64,000 nucleotides of DNA from DATFVA01 sp963774455 (GCA_963774455.1 CAVZFD010000003.1:434001-498000); one strand, 5' to 3'. Positions 17,723-27,616 are shown, counted from the first letter of the stretch. A program made the numbers and translations. The notes: generated from the sequence alone by a model not told the origin.

Positions 17723-20399
17723 TTTAGCAGGTCTTACAATTCTACACTATAAAATAATTGAGCAAGTGGGGCAGGGCGGAATGGGTGAAGTCTTCAAAGC
17801 GCAAGACACAAAACTTGACCGATTCGTTGCACTAAAGTTTCTTCCCTCTCAACTTACGGCATCCGAAGATGATAAAGCCAGATTTATTCAGGAGGCTAAA
17901 GCAGCTTCCGCAATGAATCACCCGAATGTTTGTACTATCTATTCAATAGAAGAATATAACGGACAGTTATTCATTGCTATGGAGTTTGTTGAAGGGAAAA
18001 CTCTGAAAGATAAAAAAGATAGTCTTTCCGAAAAACAAATACTTGAAATAGGAATTCAAGTAGCCGAAGGATTAGCAGCGGCACATGAGAAAGGAATTGT
18101 TCACAGAGATATAAAACCCGAAAATATAATGGTCAGGAAAGACGGGATAGTGCAGATAATGGATTTCGGGCTTGCAAAGCTCTACAAGGATGGAAATGTC
18201 TCCCGATTGACGAAAGCAGGCACAACGATGGGAACGATGGGTTATATGTCGCCCGAGCAGATACAGGGACTGGATGTAGACCACAGGACAGACATATTCT
18301 CACTGGGTGTAGTGCTATATGAATTGCTTGCTGGAGAATCACCGTTTAAAGGAATACACGAAACAGCAATAATGTATGAGATAGTAAATGTAGATCCTCC
18401 GCCTATTGCAACATTAAAGGAAGGGATAGATCCCAAGATAGATGAGATAATACTGGAATGCCTGGAGAAGGATAAAGATGAGAGATGCCAATCAGCAAAA
18501 GAACTGGCAAAAGATTTAAGGAAGATTAAAAAATCGACAGGACATAAAAAAAGCAGAGTTTATAATGTAAACACTACAGCTTTCAAAAGGCAAAACACAG
18601 AAGCTCAGATATCAGGTCCATCTTCTTCATTTTCAATAGATATATTAAACCGAAGGTTTGATTTAACAAAATTATTTAGATTGAGTTATCTCCCCTGGCT
18701 GTTATCACTAATACTATTAGCAATAGTTGTTTATTTCTGGTTAGGAAGTAATTCAGCACCAACAAATAATTTCACAAAGTTTGAACAATTAACCGAACAA
18801 TCCGGTGAGGAATTATTTCCGGACATTTCACCCGACGGAAATTATATTACTTACACAAAATCAGTAAATGGTTTTCAGCATATTTTTATTCAGAGAATCG
18901 GTGGCGGAAACGCAATTGATCTGACAAAAGATTCAAAAGCTGATAATTATCAATCTGCCTTTTCTCCCGATGGTCAATTAATCGTGTTCAGATCGGAAAG
19001 GGATGGAGGAGGATTATTTTTTATGGGTTCAACCGGTGAATCGGTGCGGAGACTTACAAACTTCGGTTACAATCCTTCATGGTCTCCTGAGGGCAAAAGG
19101 ATAGTTTTTGCTACTGAGGCAGTAGAAAGCCCTTATACAAGGTTTATTACCAGTAAGCTTTGTATTTTAGAAATATCAAGCGGTAAAACCCAACAAATAT
19201 ATGATGGTGATGCTGTACAGCCAAGCTGGTCACCAAATGGGAAATGGATTGCATTTTGGGGATTGCCCAAAGGATCAGGCAGAAGAGTTATCTGGATAAT
19301 TTCAGCCTCAGGTGGTAATCCAATTGAGATAACGAATGATAATTATACTAATTGGAGCCCGACTTGGTCAATAAACGGGAAGTATCTTTACTTTTCCAGC
19401 AGCCGTGGTGGCAGTATGAATTTGTGCAAAATAAAGATTGACCCGGAAACAGGTGATACTTTATCAGCTCTGGAGCCGGTTACGACCCCTTCCGCTTATT
19501 GCTCTATGGCCAGGATGTCACACGACGGTAAAAAAATGATCTTTGTTTCTTCAGATATAAGAGATAATATATATAAATTAAATTTTGACCCGGGCAGCGA
19601 AAAAATTAACGGTGAACCTATTGCTGTAACAAAAGGTTCGAGCCAATTCGGTTACCCATCGGTCTCACCAGACAACAAATGGATTTCAGCATCCAGTCTA
19701 CGACAACAGGAAGATATTTATGTAATGCGAACTGACGGCTCGGATATATCTAAATTAACAAATGATTTTTTCAAAGACAGAGGTCCGCAGTGGTTACCCA
19801 ATGGTAAACGTTTAATTTTTTACTCGGATAGGTCCGGCAAATATGAAATCTGGCAAATAAATGTTGATGGAAGCAACCTTAAACAGTTGACAAATTCTCA
19901 AGGTCAAACAACTAATCCGTTTTTGTTTCCGGATGGTAACTCAGTTGTCTTCTGGAACAACGATGAAACTGCAGTATTCCATCCTGAATCAACTGCAACT
20001 GATAAATTTGCAGAATTAACCAAATTGAACGAAAAAGAATTTTCATTTTATGCATCCTATGTCTCTCCAGATGGAAATTACATAGCCGGCAACAGAGAAG
20101 ACAAAAACGATGGAAGTAACAAAGGCATACTGGTTTATTCAGTGATAAGGAAAAATTATAAGATGATCTCAGAATCGGGGAATCAACCGCTGTGGTTAAA
20201 TGATAGTAAAAGAATTCTTTATATAAATAATAATAAATTCTTTATAATAAATTCAGAAACCGGAGTTAGCCATTTTGTGTATGACCCGAAATTAGTCTTT
20301 CCGGCTTTCAATTGTATTGTTTTGTCACCCGATAACAGATTCATTTATTATGTTAAGGAAGAAAAAGAATCAGATATATGGATGGGATATTTAAAATGA
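17715..20399 (+). CDS. Ser/Thr protein kinase with TolB/WD40-like propeller
   Basis: 894 residues, ATG preceded by AAAAGGAGC. Cytoplasmic kinase domain (about 8-280): GQGGMGEVFKA, VALKFL, HRDIKPENIM, DFGLAK, TMGYMSPEQ. A single transmembrane helix sits at about 333-352 (LPWLLSLILLAIVVYFWLG). The outer part is a TolB/PD40-type beta propeller with repeats such as FPDISPDGNYITY, QSAFSPDGQLIVF, NPSWSPEGKRIVF, QPSWSPNGKWIAF and GPQWLPNGKRLIFY. This layout suggests that an extracytoplasmic propeller controls an inner kinase. The next kinase starts 20 bases later, so the two are probably co-transcribed. Confidence 0.92.
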   Translation: MSNLAGLTILHYKIIEQVGQGGMGEVFKAQDTKLDRFVALKFLPSQLTASEDDKARFIQEAKAASAMNHPNVCTIYSIEEYNGQLFIAMEFVEGKTLKDKKDSLSEKQILEIGIQVAEGLAAAHEKGIVHRDIKPENIMVRKDGIVQIMDFGLAKLYKDGNVSRLTKAGTTMGTMGYMSPEQIQGLDVDHRTDIFSLGVVLYELLAGESPFKGIHETAIMYEIVNVDPPPIATLKEGIDPKIDEIILECLEKDKDERCQSAKELAKDLRKIKKSTGHKKSRVYNVNTTAFKRQNTEAQISGPSSSFSIDILNRRFDLTKLFRLSYLPWLLSLILLAIVVYFWLGSNSAPTNNFTKFEQLTEQSGEELFPDISPDGNYITYTKSVNGFQHIFIQRIGGGNAIDLTKDSKADNYQSAFSPDGQLIVFRSERDGGGLFFMGSTGESVRRLTNFGYNPSWSPEGKRIVFATEAVESPYTRFITSKLCILEISSGKTQQIYDGDAVQPSWSPNGKWIAFWGLPKGSGRRVIWIISASGGNPIEITNDNYTNWSPTWSINGKYLYFSSSRGGSMNLCKIKIDPETGDTLSALEPVTTPSAYCSMARMSHDGKKMIFVSSDIRDNIYKLNFDPGSEKINGEPIAVTKGSSQFGYPSVSPDNKWISASSLRQQEDIYVMRTDGSDISKLTNDFFKDRGPQWLPNGKRLIFYSDRSGKYEIWQINVDGSNLKQLTNSQGQTTNPFLFPDGNSVVFWNNDETAVFHPESTATDKFAELTKLNEKEFSFYASYVSPDGNYIAGNREDKNDGSNKGILVYSVIRKNYKMISESGNQPLWLNDSKRILYINNNKFFIINSETGVSHFVYDPKLVFPAFNCIVLSPDNRFIYYVKEEKESDIWMGYLK

Positions 20400-20419
20400 A
20401 AAATTGTTTGAGGCTTTAA

Positions 20420-23400
20420 ATGGTTGGCGAAACAATTCTGCATTACAAAATATTAGAGAAGCTCGGCGAAGGCGGGATGGGTGTGGTATATCTTGCCGAA
20501 GATACACGCCTTAAAAGAAACGTTGCTATAAAGTTCCTGCCCGAACATATTGCATCCGATCCGGAACAGAAAAGAAGATTTGAGACAGAAGCCCAGGCAG
20601 CCGCATCGTTAAACCATCCCAATATTACTACGATCCATGCTATTGAAGACTATGATGAAGATGTTTTCATTGTTATGGAGTTTGTTGATGGTAATGAGAT
20701 AAAGGATAAAATAAATTCGGGACCAATTCCCCTGAAAGAAGCTGTCAGAATCGCTTTACAGATAGCAGAGGGAATTAATTCGGCACATAAAAAAGGGATC
20801 ATTCACCGGGATATCAAGTCGCAGAATATAATGATTACCGCTAATGGTAAAGTGAAGATAATGGATTTCGGACTGGCAAAAATCTCTGGTAGTACCCAGA
20901 TAACCAGGAGTGGATCAACATTGGGCACCGCAGCATATATGTCACCCGAACAGGCCCAGGGTCAGGATGCCGATGAACGTTCTGATATTTTTTCATACGG
21001 TATTGTCCTTTATGAAATTCTTACCGGCACTCTTCCATTCAAAGGGGATTATGAATATGCATTGATCTACTCAATAATTAATGAAGAACCTGATGAAACG
21101 GCACTGACAAATAATGCTGTCCCCATACAGCTCAGCAGGATTGTGTTAAAATGTCTCCGGAAGAATAAAGAAGAAAGGTTTGCTTCGTTCGACGAAGTCT
21201 TAAAAAATATATTAAGTTTTAGTCAGGATGAAAATTACTCTTATCCCGATAAAGACCTTACCACGGACCTGACTCCTGTAAAATCCTTCATCCCGCAGAA
21301 CGGAAGTAATTTTACAGGCAGAGAACCGGAAATGAAAACTCTCACCGCCTTGCTGGAGAATTGTAAGCGGAATAAAGGATATACGGTATTTATAAGCGGT
21401 GAACCGGGAATCGGAAAAACACAGCTTGTATCTGCCCTCGTAAATAATCATTCATCTGAAGGCTTCAACTTCCTTTACGGACGGTGTCTTTTTAATAATG
21501 AAGGTGGACTGCCTTATCATTCCTTTGTTAGTGCTGTGAATAATAGCCTTTTTTCAAGTCACGGACATTTTATTTCTGCTATTACAGCCCTTGCTGAAAA
21601 AAATAATATCAATATTGCAAATAAGCTCCCACAGATAAAGACCTTCCTCAATTTATCGGGAGAATACTCAAAAAGTATTATGCACAAGGAACAGCTGTGG
21701 GAAGCTGTACTGACGATGTTCATGACAATTGCTGCAGATAAACCCCTGGTGCTCATATTAGATGATATCCAGTGGGCTGATAAAACATCTGTTGGCTTAT
21801 TTGCATACCTTGCAAGGAATATCAGAAACCTTCCGGTTCTTTTAATTGGACTTTATCGTCCGCCTGAGATCGCACAGGATTATTCGGATCTGATTGGCAC
21901 AATACGCCAGCTGCGTATAGAAGACTCTGCTTCTAAAATTGACCTGCTCAGGCTGTCTGAGAAGGACACCCTGCATTTCATTAAAAAAATACTGGGTGAA
22001 AATCCTGTCGATAAAAAAATTGTGTCAGAAATTTATCGTCAGAGCGAGGGCAACCCGCTTTTTATTTATGAGCTAACCCGCCTGATGAAAGACAGAAATA
22101 CTATCAAAAAGGGAGAAAATGATTCCTGGGTATTTAATCAGGAGGCATCACTCACTGCCGTTAGCGATAAGGTGCAGGATGTAATAAAACAAAGAATTGA
22201 CAGACTTGATGATGAGTCAAAAGAAGTTCTTCAGTTCGCGGCGTGCCAGGGTGAATATTTTCAGTCATCCGTATTAACCGATTGTCTTAAGCTGGATAAA
22301 ATATCCTTATTAAAAAAGCTTCAGCAGCTTGAAAAGGAATACAATGTTATCCATTATGAAAATAAGCATTATCGGTTCGATCATATTTTAATTAAAGATG
22401 TATTGTATGAATCGATCCTCCCCGAACTCCGAGAGGAATACCATAAGTTGATTGCCGGTTCACTTATAAAATCATTCGGCCCAAAAGATGAGTATGCCTC
22501 CGTTATAGCCCATCACCTTATCTCGGGCGGCTCTGAGGAACAGTCTGTAAAGTACCTACTTACTGCCGCCAAAGCTGCACGTGAGCTTTACGCCGTGGAG
22601 GAGGCCTTATCTTTTTATAAGAAGCTCATAAAAATAGATAATGAAACGAAACTCAGCAGAGAAAGCAGAAAATCTTTAGAAGAAGGCCTGGGCGATATAA
22701 ACCTGTTTACAGGCAATCCTGACGAGGCTTTAAGCCGTTTTACCAGGTTTTCAGAGCTTGTAAATAGCTCCGGGGATATTAATGATAAAATAAGAGGTCT
22801 CAGAAAATCAGCAGAATGTTACCGGATAACAGGCAGACTGAATGAAGCCGAGGATTTGTGTGCGATTGCAGTAAAAACGGCTTTCGATTCCGGCAGCATT
22901 GAAGAAAAAATAGAATCGCTTAATACACTTGCGTCGGTTTACGCAAGTAAGGCCGATTATGAAAAAATGATTAAAGTTTCTAATGAATCCATAGGTTACT
23001 GCAAAGAAATACAAGATGATAAAAATCTGTCTGTCTGCCTCGGAAACCTTGGCACAGCCTACTGGCACCTCGGCAATTATCCCCTGGCTTCGGAACAGCT
23101 TAAACAGGCAGCTTCGATACAAAGGAATATAGGAGATACCAGGGGGTTATCCACAACGCTTAATGTCCTTGCACTTGCCCGGCTGAAACAGGGGGATTTC
23201 GAGGATGCTCTCAAAGCAGGACTCGAATCGATCGAGATAAAAACCAAACTAGGTGACGGCCAGAAAATACCCGGCGGTTTAAATGCCATAGGGGATATTT
23301 ACAGAGAGATAGGGGATGTAGATACGGCAATTGAGTATCACAAAAAATCTCTTTCCCTGGCCAGAGAATATCATAATAAAGGATCAATGTGCGACAACCT

Positions 23401-23941
23401 TAGAGACCTTGGCGAGGACTATTTCCTTAAAGGGGATTTCAATCGCGCTCTGAAATATTATCACGAAGTTCAGGAGCTGGCTGCCTCATCAGGAATTAAA
23501 TGGTATGAAACAAGAACGCTTATTTCTTTATCGGAATTTTACACGCAGGCCGGGAGTCTTGAGGAAGCTGAAAAATATATAAACGCCGGACTAAAATTTT
23601 CTTATGAAATCGGCGCTAAAGACCTGATAATTGAAGCCCTGTGGAATAAGGCTAAAATTCAGGCAAAGACAAATTTGTCCGAAGATGTGAGCCATATTTT
23701 TGATGAGGCAATAAGTATTGCCAGATCGGTCGGACATAAAACTTTCCTCTGGAAATTGCTTAATGACTACAGCAAATATTTATTACTAAGTAAATCAGGT
23801 GAAGAAGCCGCCTTCGGTCTGAAAGGAGTACAGGCAGAGGTCCGGGAAATTGTGTACCAGATCCACAGTAATATAAACGATGAGAATTTGAAGAAAATTT
23901 TTCTTAAAACATTAGAAGAAAACGAAATTGTGCTGGAATGA
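20420..23941 (+). CDS. Ser/Thr kinase fused to AAA ATPase and TPR repeats
   Basis: 1173 residues. The kinase domain (1-270) has GEGGMGVVYLA, VAIKFLP, HRDIKSQNIM, DFGLAK and YMSPEQ. Unlike its two neighbours it has no transmembrane helix. A predicted NTPase follows (about 295-560): Walker A GEPGIGKTQL, Walker B LVLILDDIQWAD, of the kind in LuxR/MalT-like and adenylate-cyclase-associated ATPases. TPR repeats run to the C terminus (LGNLGTAYWHLGNYPLASEQ, INDYSKYL region). This kinase-ATPase-TPR layout is known from myxobacteria and relatives. Targets are unknown; it may integrate signals with the upstream membrane kinases. Confidence 0.9.
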   Translation: MVGETILHYKILEKLGEGGMGVVYLAEDTRLKRNVAIKFLPEHIASDPEQKRRFETEAQAAASLNHPNITTIHAIEDYDEDVFIVMEFVDGNEIKDKINSGPIPLKEAVRIALQIAEGINSAHKKGIIHRDIKSQNIMITANGKVKIMDFGLAKISGSTQITRSGSTLGTAAYMSPEQAQGQDADERSDIFSYGIVLYEILTGTLPFKGDYEYALIYSIINEEPDETALTNNAVPIQLSRIVLKCLRKNKEERFASFDEVLKNILSFSQDENYSYPDKDLTTDLTPVKSFIPQNGSNFTGREPEMKTLTALLENCKRNKGYTVFISGEPGIGKTQLVSALVNNHSSEGFNFLYGRCLFNNEGGLPYHSFVSAVNNSLFSSHGHFISAITALAEKNNINIANKLPQIKTFLNLSGEYSKSIMHKEQLWEAVLTMFMTIAADKPLVLILDDIQWADKTSVGLFAYLARNIRNLPVLLIGLYRPPEIAQDYSDLIGTIRQLRIEDSASKIDLLRLSEKDTLHFIKKILGENPVDKKIVSEIYRQSEGNPLFIYELTRLMKDRNTIKKGENDSWVFNQEASLTAVSDKVQDVIKQRIDRLDDESKEVLQFAACQGEYFQSSVLTDCLKLDKISLLKKLQQLEKEYNVIHYENKHYRFDHILIKDVLYESILPELREEYHKLIAGSLIKSFGPKDEYASVIAHHLISGGSEEQSVKYLLTAAKAARELYAVEEALSFYKKLIKIDNETKLSRESRKSLEEGLGDINLFTGNPDEALSRFTRFSELVNSSGDINDKIRGLRKSAECYRITGRLNEAEDLCAIAVKTAFDSGSIEEKIESLNTLASVYASKADYEKMIKVSNESIGYCKEIQDDKNLSVCLGNLGTAYWHLGNYPLASEQLKQAASIQRNIGDTRGLSTTLNVLALARLKQGDFEDALKAGLESIEIKTKLGDGQKIPGGLNAIGDIYREIGDVDTAIEYHKKSLSLAREYHNKGSMCDNLRDLGEDYFLKGDFNRALKYYHEVQELAASSGIKWYETRTLISLSEFYTQAGSLEEAEKYINAGLKFSYEIGAKDLIIEALWNKAKIQAKTNLSEDVSHIFDEAISIARSVGHKTFLWKLLNDYSKYLLLSKSGEEAAFGLKGVQAEVREIVYQIHSNINDENLKKIFLKTLEENEIVLE

Positions 23942-24168
23942 TGTGAGTACAATTCTGGTTCGTGTGTATACTATCCACTGACCTGGTGACCTCAGGATTG
24001 CACAGGGGATGATTGAGTTCACCGGTAAAGATTTCACCCTTCCTGTATAATAACTATACAAACTGTTTATTTCAGCTAATTTTAATGTCTTTCCTGACTA
24101 TGGCGTCAGGCAGACTTTTTGCGTAGTTTTGGCGTCGGAAAAATTTATATCCATATACGGAGGTCAAG

Positions 24169-24750
24169 TTGAAAGGTTCATTTACAAAAATATTGCTGAC
24201 TGTGTTTTTAACAATTATGGTCTCGGCGGTTGTGCTTCCTCAGCATCACCAGAAATACGATGACCGCAAAACCCCGATAGTCTCTGATAAAACAGAAAAA
24301 CTGCTTGACCGGATTGTGGAAAAACTTGATGATCTTGATGCCGATTACCTTACTCAGCTTCATTGGAGAGAATACAATAAGGCTAAAAAGGACCTTCATA
24401 GAATATATGATATGCTTGCGGCTATAAGGAATCAGCAGGATGTTGAATCTGAACCTGTTATAATGACAATGCCCGATCCCGATTACCGTGCACTGGTGAA
24501 TAGTATAAATAATGAATCATTTGAGGATAATAAGGTGTCTGTTTTGCAGGCATCGGCAAAATATAATTATTTCAGTGTCGATCAGATAATCGGACTGATA
24601 GAATTATCTTCCTTTTCAAGCTGGAAAATTAAAGCACTTGAACTGACGTACCCTTTTGTGATAGATAAAAATAATTCTTATAAAATTATAAATGCGTTTA
24701 CCTTCTCTGATGATAAACAGAAGGCTCAGCAAATCCTCGACCGTAATTGA
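24169..24750 (+). CDS. Exported protein with DUF4476 domain
   Basis: 193 residues, TTG start with GGAGG five bases before it. A signal peptide (about 1-25, ...VVLPQ) precedes an acidic helical region, then a C-terminal DUF4476-like domain (about 103-190: ALVNSINNESFEDNKVSVLQ, FSVDQIIGLIELSSFSSWKI, FVIDKNN, INAFTFSDDKQKA). The domain is common in Bacteroidota and of unknown function. It stands alone between opposite-strand neighbours. Confidence 0.75.
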   Translation: MKGSFTKILLTVFLTIMVSAVVLPQHHQKYDDRKTPIVSDKTEKLLDRIVEKLDDLDADYLTQLHWREYNKAKKDLHRIYDMLAAIRNQQDVESEPVIMTMPDPDYRALVNSINNESFEDNKVSVLQASAKYNYFSVDQIIGLIELSSFSSWKIKALELTYPFVIDKNNSYKIINAFTFSDDKQKAQQILDRN

Positions 24751-24793
24751 TAAAAATTCTGAATTAGCGGATTTGGCGGATTTATGAATTCGC

Positions 24794-25801
24794 TCAATTC
24801 GTCAATCCGCGCAATTCCCATTCCAGGTATCCCGCAATTACCCGGTGCCCTTTATTATTGAAATGTATTCCGTCCCCATACAGATAATAACTCCCGGAAT
24901 TCTTATAATTATCTCTGAACGCATCCCGCAGGTCAATTATTCGAATATTAAGTCCCGCCAGTTTCTCTTTCATAAGCTGCTGCGGATAAAATATCCTTCT
25001 TCCATTCCAGGAGTGGTCATACTGGTTGTAACTTCTTAGCTGGTATTCGTAAGGCAACAGCACTACCTGGAATTTTATTCCATGTGTATCACAAGTTGAC
25101 GATATCTGTTCAAGATTTTTTATTGAACTTCGCAGAAGCGGATTATCTTCTGAATAGAACCGCCTGTCATATTCATAATAAGCACGGGGACGGTCACTGA
25201 AAAGATTCTTAAAGACATGATATGCCTTTGAATTATTCCTGAAGAAGTTAATTATAATGGTCAGGAAGCCGCCGCCCGAGAACTCGGGTGAATTTTCATC
25301 GGGATAATTGGAGTAAATGTCATTCAACGTCCAGCATAGAACAACCGAAGAGAAGTCCAGATTGAATTTGTTCTCTGAAACAAACGCATTAAATACATTT
25401 AGGTAGTCCTTTGACGAATACCCGATGAGGGAGGGATTTATTACGGCCAGGCTGTTAAGACTATTATTTATTATTCCCGCATACGTGGAATCATTCTCTA
25501 CGCTTAGGCCCATCGTTACCGAATCACCCAGGTAAAGGACTTTGCGTATTTTGCTGCCCGCCGGCTTGAAGTATTTCCAAGCATGGTAGCCGCCGGATGC
25601 CTTCTTTACTCCGCCCGAGGTCCCGACGGTATTCGATCTTATTCCGGGTGAATCATTGTAAAGTGAATCCACTACCAGGTTAGCGCTTGTTCCGGATAAA
25701 TTAATCTCCGGCACGAATATCCTCACCGCGGCTTCAAGCAGGAGAAAAAGTATTACAATAATAACTACATTGTAAAGTATGATCAGTAAATATCTTTTCA
25801 T
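24794..25801 (-). CDS. SGNH/GDSL-type hydrolase, membrane anchored
   Basis: 335 residues. An N-terminal transmembrane or signal anchor (about 5-24, LLIILYNVVIIVILFLLLEA) is followed by an SGNH hydrolase fold: block I VLYLGDSVTMG (nucleophile Ser), block III-like LCWTLNDIYSN, and the catalytic Asp/His pair in GDGIHFNNKGH near the C terminus. Such proteins often deacetylate or esterify cell-surface sugars. The substrate cannot be told from sequence. Confidence 0.85.
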   Translation of the reverse strand: MKRYLLIILYNVVIIVILFLLLEAAVRIFVPEINLSGTSANLVVDSLYNDSPGIRSNTVGTSGGVKKASGGYHAWKYFKPAGSKIRKVLYLGDSVTMGLSVENDSTYAGIINNSLNSLAVINPSLIGYSSKDYLNVFNAFVSENKFNLDFSSVVLCWTLNDIYSNYPDENSPEFSGGGFLTIIINFFRNNSKAYHVFKNLFSDRPRAYYEYDRRFYSEDNPLLRSSIKNLEQISSTCDTHGIKFQVVLLPYEYQLRSYNQYDHSWNGRRIFYPQQLMKEKLAGLNIRIIDLRDAFRDNYKNSGSYYLYGDGIHFNNKGHRVIAGYLEWELRGLTN

Positions 25802-25850
25802 CTCTCAGCTGACAGTATCAGTTTAATATTTTTCATTATCTTCGCCCTCT

Positions 25851-25913
25851 GCTCATTGCCCTATGCTCTCTGCTCATTGCCCTATGCTCTCTGCCCATTG
25901 CCCTATGCTCTCT
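25851..25913. repeat. 21-bp tandem repeat, three copies
   Basis: Three copies of a 21-base unit (GCTCATTGCCCTATGCTCTCT; the third copy has C for T at its third base) lie between divergent genes, flanked by related partial units (CTCTGCTC, GCGCTCTGCC). It is nearly free of G-rich positions on this strand and does not code. Similar CTCTG/CCCTATGC fragments occur at about 27588-27625 and 30463-30512. Confidence 0.8.
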
Positions 25914-26023
25914 GCGCTCTGCCCCCCGCGCATTCCTTTTGTGATCTGCATATTGCGGCATGCGTTTATGGTTGACAATATTCCTTTTTATTTTGTAAAT
26001 ATATAGAAAAACAGGAGTTATAC

Positions 26024-26593
26024 ATGCAAATACCACTTGAAATATCCTATCGGGATGTAAAAAAGACAAATAAGATCGATAATTTAATACGTGAGAAAGT
26101 AGATAAGCTTGAAAGAGCATGCGATTATATAACCAGCTGCAGGGTAGCGGTGGAGAAGCCGCAGCGTGCAATAAATACAGGGAATCCTTACCGGATACGG
26201 ATCGATATGCGTGTACCGCCGGGACATGAATTGGTTGTGGAGAGAAAACCAGGTGAAGGTTCTATGTCAGATGCCCTGGAAAAAGTTATCCGCTATGCAT
26301 TTGATGCTGCAAAAAAGCAACTTGAAAAATTAACGCAGAAACAGAGAGAAAATGTAAAACAGCATCCTCAGCAGGAGGTTGCAGCTATTGTTGACCGGAT
26401 CTTTCACGATGATGGCTATGGGTTTCTCAGGACAATTAACGGAAGAGAGATTTATTTCCATAAGAACAGTGTTGTGAATAAGGACTTTGAAAAAATGCAA
26501 ACCGGGATGGGTGTTAATTACTTTGAGGAACTGGGCGAGGAAGGTCCCCAGGCGTCTACCGTCCATGTAATTCAGAATGCAACAAAGCTTTAA
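26024..26593 (+). CDS. Ribosome hibernation factor (HPF/RaiA) fused to a cold-shock-like domain
   Basis: 189 residues after an AGGAG site. Residues 1-115 form an HPF/YfiA-like sigma-54 modulation domain (IPLEISYRDVKKTNKIDNLI, CRVAVEKPQ, YRIRIDMRVPPGHELVVER). Residues about 125-185 form a small OB/cold-shock-like domain (AIVDRIFHDDGYGFLRTING, EIYFHKNSVV, VNYFEELGEEGPQAS). HPF binds the decoding site of idle ribosomes; the added RNA-binding tail could help it find RNA or 70S particles. I recall similar fusions in several phyla, so the combination is uncommon rather than unique. Confidence 0.85.
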   Translation: MQIPLEISYRDVKKTNKIDNLIREKVDKLERACDYITSCRVAVEKPQRAINTGNPYRIRIDMRVPPGHELVVERKPGEGSMSDALEKVIRYAFDAAKKQLEKLTQKQRENVKQHPQQEVAAIVDRIFHDDGYGFLRTINGREIYFHKNSVVNKDFEKMQTGMGVNYFEELGEEGPQASTVHVIQNATKL

Positions 26594-26605
26594 TCTAATC
26601 AGTCA

Positions 26606-26631
26606 ACACCGGGTTTTTATTAACCCGGTGT
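26606..26631. terminator. Perfect hairpin between convergent genes
   Basis: ACACCGGGTT pairs perfectly with AACCCGGTGT around six A/T bases, 12 bases after the HPF stop and ahead of the convergent GNAT stop. No long T run follows on either strand, so it is a probable, not certain, bidirectional terminator. Confidence 0.6.
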
Positions 26632-26700
26632 AGATGAATTAACATCACCGTCAAAGGCAAACATTAATATGTCTTGATGCTCAAAGGTTCTATAGGTATT

Positions 26701-27519
26701 TTATTCCGATTTCCAGAGAAAGTTGGGACGGATGAATGCAACCTCGAAGCCCATCTTCTGGACATTCTGAAGAGATTGTGATCTCTTCTGTTCATTATCC
26801 TCTGCCGTCTCCACTGTAAGCACCTTACACCCCAATTCAGCAGCATCCTGGATTCTGCGTGCAATTAAAGCTGTTTGTGCACCTTTCCCCCTGTAGTCGG
26901 GCAAAGTGCTTGCAAAAGACAGCCATCCGCAGTCATCTTTTACATACATTGATGATGCCGCTACGGGCTCATCACCATCAAGAGCAAGGTAGGTTTTCCA
27001 GCATTTCCGACCGACAAGATTTGTAAACCACTGACCCATTCCGCTGGGCCATTCAAAACTGCTTGTAATGATATCCCCGAACTGCTCTGCTTCACGGCTG
27101 CTGCTTACTTCTCTTATTTCAAGATCCGTTCCGGCCTGGGGAGGGTTCTCAACCCCGCGGTAATGTTTCACCCAGTTGTTGTAATGAAGTATGTTCCGCT
27201 TCTCGAACCAATCTTTCAACTTTGAAGGTGCAGCTTCCGGGTGAATTTGTATAAAGAACCTGTCTATTCCCGCATCTTTATATTTGGATATAATATTGTC
27301 AACCATTTCCTCGGATGCCGTTTGAAAAAGTCCCAGACCTATGACCCGGTTGAACCCGAGTATGTCGATATTCTTCACAAGCGCTGCGCATGCAGATCCG
27401 ATCGAGAATACCATGATGCCGAATTTATCGGACAGTTTCTGTCCCGCTGCATTGTACAAATCCTGCCATGCATTTACTTCGCAGGATGCGATAGAACGAA
27501 ATAATGTTGTTGTAAGCAT
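26701..27519 (-). CDS. GNAT-family N-acetyltransferase
   Basis: 272 residues from ATG at 27519; a TTG four codons upstream is possible, but that region is simple-sequence repeat. The C-terminal half is a GNAT domain: SSMYVKDDCGWLSFASTLPD, then the acetyl-CoA loop YRGKGAQTALIARRI, and the closing strands VLTVETAEDNEQKRSQSLQN and MGFEVAFIR. The N-terminal half (about 1-130) resembles a degenerate second GNAT fold, as in many two-domain acetyltransferases. The substrate is unknown. An AATTTTC repeat lies directly upstream. Confidence 0.8.
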   Translation of the reverse strand: MLTTTLFRSIASCEVNAWQDLYNAAGQKLSDKFGIMVFSIGSACAALVKNIDILGFNRVIGLGLFQTASEEMVDNIISKYKDAGIDRFFIQIHPEAAPSKLKDWFEKRNILHYNNWVKHYRGVENPPQAGTDLEIREVSSSREAEQFGDIITSSFEWPSGMGQWFTNLVGRKCWKTYLALDGDEPVAASSMYVKDDCGWLSFASTLPDYRGKGAQTALIARRIQDAAELGCKVLTVETAEDNEQKRSQSLQNVQKMGFEVAFIRPNFLWKSE

Positions 27520-27533
27520 AAAACAATTCAACC

Positions 27534-27567
27534 TTCAATTTTCAATTTTCAATTTTCAATTTTCAAT
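27534..27567. repeat. TTCAATT heptamer repeat
   Basis: Nearly five tandem copies of the 7-base unit TTCAATT lie 15 bases upstream of the minus-strand GNAT start, so the repeat is inside the 5' untranslated or promoter region of that gene. Units are identical, which suggests recent slippage. Confidence 0.85.
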
Positions 27568-27616
27568 CAACTGCGCTGTGATCCTGTCCCTCTGCTCTCG
27601 GCGCTTTGCCCTCTGC

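Noticed and set aside
25851..25913. CRISPR array
   Set aside because: The copies are directly adjacent 21-bp tandem units without spacers, and no cas genes are near.
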